A stretch of DNA of 12,884 nucleotides from NCBI RefSeq assembly GCF_000611645.1, contig NW_014012530.1, positions 1 to 12,884 of the forward strand, in the 5' to 3' direction. The stretch is from Monoraphidium neglectum (Eukaryota; Chlorophyta; Chlorophyceae; Sphaeropleales; Selenastraceae). The notes under the pieces were generated by a model. It was not told the DNA's origin, made no database searches, and saw nothing but the letters and a program-made list of their open reading frames with translations. Made by a program: the position numbers and the translations under genes. This document shows, in pieces, positions 8,397-12,884 of the stretch (positions are counted from its first letter, which is position 1; every line of letters begins with the position of its first letter).

Positions 8397-9311
8397 ATGC
8401 AGAAAACACCCATGCACGCCCTCGCGCTCGCGACGGTGCTGCTGGCCGCTGCTGCCCTCCCGCATGCGGCCTGCCAATCGGCTGCGCCCGGCAGCGCGGC
8501 CGCCAAGGCAGCCTTTGCTGACCTGTTCTCAGCCCACTGCCACAAGATTGGGCCGGAGGCCTGGTGAGGCGCGCTCCTTTCGACCTGCCATGGGCAGGCA
8601 GCCACCTGGCAGGAGCCGTTTGTACGGTGCTGCGCGCCGATTATTACGAGCTCATTGTTCCGTGCCGACGCGCGGCCATTGAAAACATCACCTCGCGCCC
8701 ACACCGCCCGCTGCTCACCCCAGCGCGGAGTTCACGACCAACGTCCTGAAAGACGTCACCGCGGCGGCTTCCGGCGGCGGCCCCTGCGTCGTGTCGCCGG
8801 CGCAGGTCGCCGCGTTCAAGCCCCTCACCCGCAGCCTCAACGCGTGGGTCGCGTTTTTCAAAGCGATGATGCTGGATAAGAAGTGCATTGCGGATGCAGC
8901 ATGCACAGAGCGGGCTTACCGCGCCGTCGGGTCCGACACCAAGGCGGGGAGCTTGGCGATCTTCTACCAGGTGCGGCAACTGCGCCACACGGTAGGGCCG
9001 GCGGCACAGGGGCCATGGTGGCGGGCGGATCGCGCCCATGCTTCTGTGAAGCGGGTGCAGGCACATGCGCACGTATCCAGGTGCGTGCAGATGGAGCCAC
9101 TGCGTTGCGTCATGATCTCTTCGACTCGGCTGTTGCGCTTAACCTCCTCCTACCCGCTCCCTTCCATCTCCAACCACCCCAGCTGCCGGCATGCGCCGTC
9201 ACGTGCAATCCCGTGTCCCTCACGGCCTGCACGGGCATCTCCTGCTCCAAAGCCATCGGATTCAGTGAATGCTCACACAGGAAGCAGGCGGCAGCGCAAG
9301 CCTCAGGCTGA
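8397..9311 (+). CDS. Secreted cysteine-rich protein of unknown function (3 exons)
   Basis: Exons 8397-8563, 8724-8970 and 9183-9311 join in phase with GT-AG borders to give 180 residues. The first 25 or so residues are a textbook signal peptide: a short positive start (MQKTPMH), the Ala/Leu/Val core ALATVLLAAAAL, then a small-residue cleavage area around 24-28. The mature part carries ten cysteines (48, 56, 77, 110, 116, 142, 146, 154, 159, 168). The even number and the signal peptide suggest five disulfide bonds in an extracellular, cell-wall or luminal protein. An amphipathic central part (about 80-138, with the stretch NAWVAFFKAMM) separates two Cys-rich ends; the last 40 residues have a CxxxC...CxxxxC spacing. 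I do not recognise the family. The CAG at 8384-8386 suggests an upstream exon. No TGTAA follows within the next 1.1 kb, so the 3' end of the transcript is unclear. Confidence 0.68.
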
Positions 9312-10494
9312 GTCCCCAGTGCTGCACGCACGGCCCTGCCGATGCTCCTGGGGCGGGCCGCCCACAAGGGCGTTTTGGTGAATCGCGGCGAGGCAAGAGT
9401 GTTTTGGGGAATTGCAGCCCGCCTCATATTTGCGGGGCTGCCTGCTGCTTCAGGCGCAGACCTGGTGCTTTACGGCTGCGCGCGCTGGGTTTGCTTCTTG
9501 CTTGGGACGGGCTTGGTTGATTCAGCACTGGGATGGCAGCTGCTGCTGGCATTGCATGCATGCAACTCGTGAATTCCTTGCTCGCAGACGCAGACCATGG
9601 CGGCGCTTCACGTCGCCACATGCGCCTGCAGCTTGCCCTTGCAATTATGCGCCGGCCACCTGGGCGCTCAGCATTTGTCACCTGGGCATTGCGGCCTGCG
9701 GGAGCCGCGCTGGCCGCATCACTACTTGCTGTGCCAAATGCTTGGCTGGTGTGATGTACAAACTCTATATACTGCAGCTACTGCACACAAGCACTTTTGC
9801 AGGCTGGTGTAGCTGCTCGTCGGCACAGAATATCGCCCCGCATGCTCCTTTCCTGCCCTGCACCAACTTGAAATGCATTCTGGTGCCCAAGAAGTGGTAC
9901 ATTCTGCGGCTGTCAAAGGGTAAAAGTCCCACCACGATCTTGGACGGCTCGCTGCTAAGTGATTTGGATGGCAACGGTCCAACTGACTCGTGCTGACCCA
10001 TTGTCGAGGCAGCCCCTTGCTGTCTGCACTGTTGTGCAGACAGCAGGAGTGAGAGGACATGCAAAGCATTATGCATGCATGATTTCAGTCCTACCGTGGT
10101 GCTTGGATGGCAGAAAACAGTGCAATCGACGTCCGAGTCTATGAGACCAATGCGACGCATGCCACGCCGGCACCGCGTTTCTGTGGTCGGCGCCCTCCCA
10201 TGGACTCGAGCCGCAGAGCTGCACAGTATCATATAGAATGCATTTTCTGGATCATCATCGCTCTTGAGGTAACTCACTGGCTGTTCACTGGGTACTACAG
10301 GGGCACCGGAGACGTGCATGTTGAAATGAATGCACGCAGTGGCCCCTTGTAGGGTGGCGGCTTCAGCGCGAAAATGGTTGTGTGATTGCCGAATGCGATT
10401 CTTGGACCGCTGCGCGGCCCATTGGTCGTTTTGAGTGCCGCGCAGCGCTTCGGTACCAGCAACAGAGCGATATAGCGGTTGTAGGCAGCAATCC
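9312..10494. other. Lower-GC spacer before the rhodanese gene, gene content uncertain
   Basis: About 1.2 kb between two plus-strand genes. It should hold the 3' untranslated region of the secreted-protein gene and the promoter of the rhodanese gene. A 76-codon hydrophobic open frame runs from an ATG at 9342 to 9572 (plus). A 243-codon frame on the minus strand runs from an ATG at 10496, overlapping the rhodanese start codon, to 9765. Neither shows a known domain. A 12-bp hairpin lies at 10018-10045. The TATA-like words at 9766-9771 and 10230 are not placed in a way that decides a promoter. Confidence 0.45.
10016..10047. repeat. Intergenic inverted repeat, 12-bp perfect stem with 4-base loop
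   Basis: TGCTGTCTGCAC at 10018-10029 is followed by the loop TGTT and by its exact reverse complement at 10034-10045. One T-G wobble and one C-G pair extend the stem to 14. It lies about 450 bases before the rhodanese start codon. It could fold in RNA from either strand. Its role is unknown. Confidence 0.85.
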
Positions 10495-12830
10495 ATGAGA
10501 ATGTTGATTCAGCGTGGACTCTTGCCCGCAGCGGGCGCTACGCGGCGCGTCGCCGCCGCCGCCGCGCTGCGACAAGCGCCGCAACGCTGCGCCGCCACCA
10601 CTGCTGTGCTGGCCGCGAGCCTCCCGCTCTTCCCGGCATGTGCGCCTGCCTTTTCCCACGTGCCAGCATGCGTGGCGCATGCGCGGGCACGAGTGCGCTG
10701 TTGCTGCACAGCGGCAGCGGGCGAGGGGACGCCTACCAGCACCTTGCAGGAGCAGCAGCAGCAGGAGCGGGAGGAGCAGCAGCAGGAGCAGCAACGGCTG
10801 CGCCACGGGGAGGCCTCTCAGCAGGCGCAGCAGCAGGGGGCCGACCCCGCGTACCTAGTGATCAACTTCTACCACCTGGTCGATATCCCCGACACCTCAG
10901 AGGTGAGCCGCACACGCAGCTGGCGGCCCGCGCCGGCAGCCGGGAGGGGCGGCCTGCCCCACGGCAACCGCCGCGGAAGGGTGCCGCCCGCGGCAGCGCG
11001 CGCGGCGGCGCGGGGACGGTGTTCGGCGAAGCACGAGCGGGGGTCCGCCAGTGGCAGGGGGGCGGTGTTGGGCGCACTCCTGCGGCCGCCGCAGGCCGCG
11101 TGAGCATGTCTGCTGGGCCCCCACCGATAAGGAAGCCTTGAAGTGTCCACCCTCACGGGCCCGCCCCGGCCGCAATCGCACGTACCTCGAGCTTGCAGAT
11201 GATGCGGCGGCAGCGGGAATTTCTGGCTGATAAGGACATTCGCGGCCGCATCTACATATCACCCCACGGCATCAACTGCCAGGCGGGCGGCAGCACCCAG
11301 GACGCGCGCGCGTATGTTGAGTGGATCGAGGCGCAGCCCGAATTCAAGGTATGCGCCATGTAGAAACACAAGTTCACTGTGTCGCGCGACAGCCGGCTTG
11401 GGGACGCGGCCAGCGGCCGCAGCGGCGCGTGGAGGGGGGGCGGCTGCGTGGTGCAGCTTCAGGGCGCGCGTCCTGTTGGGCTGGAGACGGGCGCTTTTGG
11501 CGCCGCCGCGCGCGCCGCGCGGCGGCGTGCGTGCGTGTGTGGTGTGGTGTGTGTGTGTGTGTGTGTGTGCGTGTGTGTTAATCCTGAACTTGCGTGGGGC
11601 GCACGGCTCGCCCTCGCCCTCGCCCTCGCCCGCCCGCGCCCCCCTCCATGCCGCCCGCCCGGCCGCCCTCCTCAGCACGCCGGTCCCAGCCCTGCCCCCC
11701 ATCCGTTTCCCCCCATCGCAAACCCAGGGCGTCTCGTACTCGCTGTGGCCCGCGCCAGGCCACGTGCACCCCAAGCTGCGCCTCAAGGAGAAGCCCGCCC
11801 TCATCTCCCTGGCCGGCGGCGTAGACGGCCTCGCGGTCACAGACCCCGCCGCACGCGCGACGCCGCTCGACCCCGACGGCTGGCGAGAGATGCTGCGGCG
11901 CGCGGACAGCGTCAACCGGCGCGTCGCGGCCGGGGAGGAGGAACAGGTGGCGAGGCGTTTTTTGGGGGGGGGGGGCGCGCGGGCGGATGGGCGGGGATGG
12001 GGCTCGGGTAGGCCGCCCCCGGCCCTGCCTGCTGGGCTAATCGCCAAATCGCGGCGCCTCGGCGTGCGGCTTCATCTCTGTCGCCGCCTGTCGGAATTTG
12101 TGCTTGCTTTGTTTGCCCCCAAAGCCCAAGTGCACGCGGCGCCCGGGCGGGCGCGCGCCCGCCGTCTCCCCCGTCGGCGGCGCGCCGCCCGCCCCCAAAT
12201 CCCGGACTTTGGGCGTCCGCCAGAGTGACCCGCGAGGCGCCCTCTGCTTACCTGGCGCGCTTGGCACCACGCCCCTGCGCGCGCCCGGTCAATGTGCGGC
12301 ACCACAGCTTTGCAAGACGCTGCTCCCTATTGCAGCGCCTTCTCCACCCCCAAACGCTCCTCCCTTGCCGGGCCCTCTTCCCTCGTTCACTCGTTTGCTG
12401 CCCTCAGCCCATGTCTCCCCTAGATGGTCCACCAACCAGCCGACCGCCTGACTTCCGCCCGTCTGCCTTCACTGCTCAGGCAAAGCGCGTGGTGGTGCTG
12501 GACGTCCGCAACGACTACGAGTGGGACGCCGGCCACTTCCAGGTCAGCAGGCGCTGACTCAGCAGCGCGAGGCCTTCCCCGCAAGGGACCTGCCCCTCCT
12601 CTTGCTCCCTCCCCATCCCCAACCCCGGGCCATGCAGCTTTGGCCGCCATGCCGCTCACCCCGCGCCCGCCCGCACCTCATCCTGCTTGCGTTTGTACTG
12701 CTTTCCACCCCCGCGCGCGCAGTGGGCGGAGCGGCCGCGCGAGGAGGAGTTCAACGAGACCCCGGTGGGGGAGGGCGACCAGGACGTGCCAGACTACCTG
12801 GCCGGGGTGGACAAGGACGCGCCAGTCATG
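10495..12830 (+). CDS. Plastid-targeted TrhO/STR-type rhodanese-domain protein, 3' end outside the window
   Basis: Exons 10495-10902, 11199-11348, 11728-11946, 12480-12542 and 12723-12830 are all in phase 0 and give 316 residues before the edge. The start is the first ATG after an in-frame TGA at 10432. Residues 1-75 are Arg/Ala-rich with few acidic residues, like a chloroplast transit peptide, and end near RVRCCCTA. A Gln/Glu-rich linker (about 83-100) follows. The N-terminal domain of the family starts at YLVINFYHLVDI and contains DIRGRIYISPHGIN, then HPKLRLKEKPALISLAGG. The rhodanese domain opens with VVVLDVRNDYEWDAGHF and continues with AERP and KDAPVM. In relatives the next residues are the active-site loop with CTGGIRC, which must lie just past 12884. 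Bacterial TrhO hydroxylates uridine 34 of tRNAs, and plants have several plastid/mitochondrial relatives (STR proteins). The substrate in this alga is inferred. A second ATG two codons in (10501) could also start it. Confidence 0.87.
11547..11578. repeat. (GT)n microsatellite in the second rhodanese-gene intron
   Basis: A GT run from 11547 to 11569 is broken once by a C and continues to 11578. It lies in the intron 11349-11727 and appears as (GU)n in the transcript. It is the third CA/GT repeat in this window, and all three are intronic. Confidence 0.92.
11608..11631. repeat. (TCGCCC)4 hexanucleotide repeat in the same intron
   Basis: Four perfect TCGCCC units follow the GT run by about 30 bases. 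They begin a C-rich stretch that leads toward the acceptor at 11726-11727 and may act as an extended pyrimidine-rich tract. Confidence 0.88.
11958..11975 (+). repeat. T6-G12 homopolymer tract near a splice donor
   Basis: Six T then twelve G follow the donor at 11947 by about ten bases, at the start of the third intron of the rhodanese gene. G runs near donors can act as intronic splicing enhancers. The exact G count is also prone to sequencing or polymerase error. Confidence 0.85.
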
Positions 12831-12884
12831 GTGGGGTTTTGTTGGAGACTGGGGGGTCGAGGGGGCGGGGCAGGGGTTCAGGGG

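Noticed and set aside
11259..12047. 262-codon minus-strand frame opposite the rhodanese exons
   Set aside because: It has low-complexity Arg/Ala/Pro/His composition through the GT microsatellite and conflicts with the phase-consistent, homologous plus-strand exons.

Overview
The window looks like nuclear DNA of a green alga (Chlorophyta). A trebouxiophyte, Chlorella-like relative fits best, but I cannot name the genus. The grounds are GC-rich exons broken by short introns (about 150 to 600 bp) with GT-AG ends, GTGAGT/GTGCGC-type donors and CAG acceptors. UGUAA-type poly(A) signals fit the ends of two genes, and CA/GT microsatellites sit inside introns. The protein families also agree: a plant-type SC35-like SR protein, a plant/algal rhodanese of the STR/TrhO type and a bZIP-like protein. 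No prokaryotic operon, tRNA, rRNA, CRISPR array or transposon was recognised.

Layout. Bases 1-1504 lie downstream of a minus-strand gene and hold no gene I can support. Bases 4165 down to 1505 (minus strand) carry a seven-exon gene for a predicted 391-residue bZIP-like coiled-coil protein with a long helical C-terminal part. A divergent intergenic region (4166-5105) follows. Bases 5106-7642 (plus strand) encode a six-exon SR splicing factor of 313 residues: one RRM, then an RGG/DYDR/RS-rich tail. After a spacer with a TGTAA signal, bases 8397-9311 (plus strand) encode a three-exon, 180-residue secreted protein with ten cysteines in its mature part and no recognised family. Bases 9312-10494 are a lower-GC spacer with a strong 12-bp hairpin and a 243-codon open frame on the minus strand. 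Bases 10495-12830 (plus strand) hold the first five exons of a plastid-targeted TrhO/STR-type rhodanese. The gene runs off the right edge just before its expected catalytic cysteine loop.

All exon joins were found by hand from open frames, splice-site matches and agreement of codon phase. Every join proposed here keeps phase. The genes do not form an obvious pathway: one putative transcription regulator, one splicing factor, one secreted orphan and one tRNA-modification/rhodanese enzyme. The items most worth following up are the regulator's degenerate basic region and C-terminal domain, the splicing-factor gene's stop-free intron and purine-rich hexamer cluster (possible autoregulation), the cysteine-rich orphan, and the hairpin/antisense open frame at 9765-10496.
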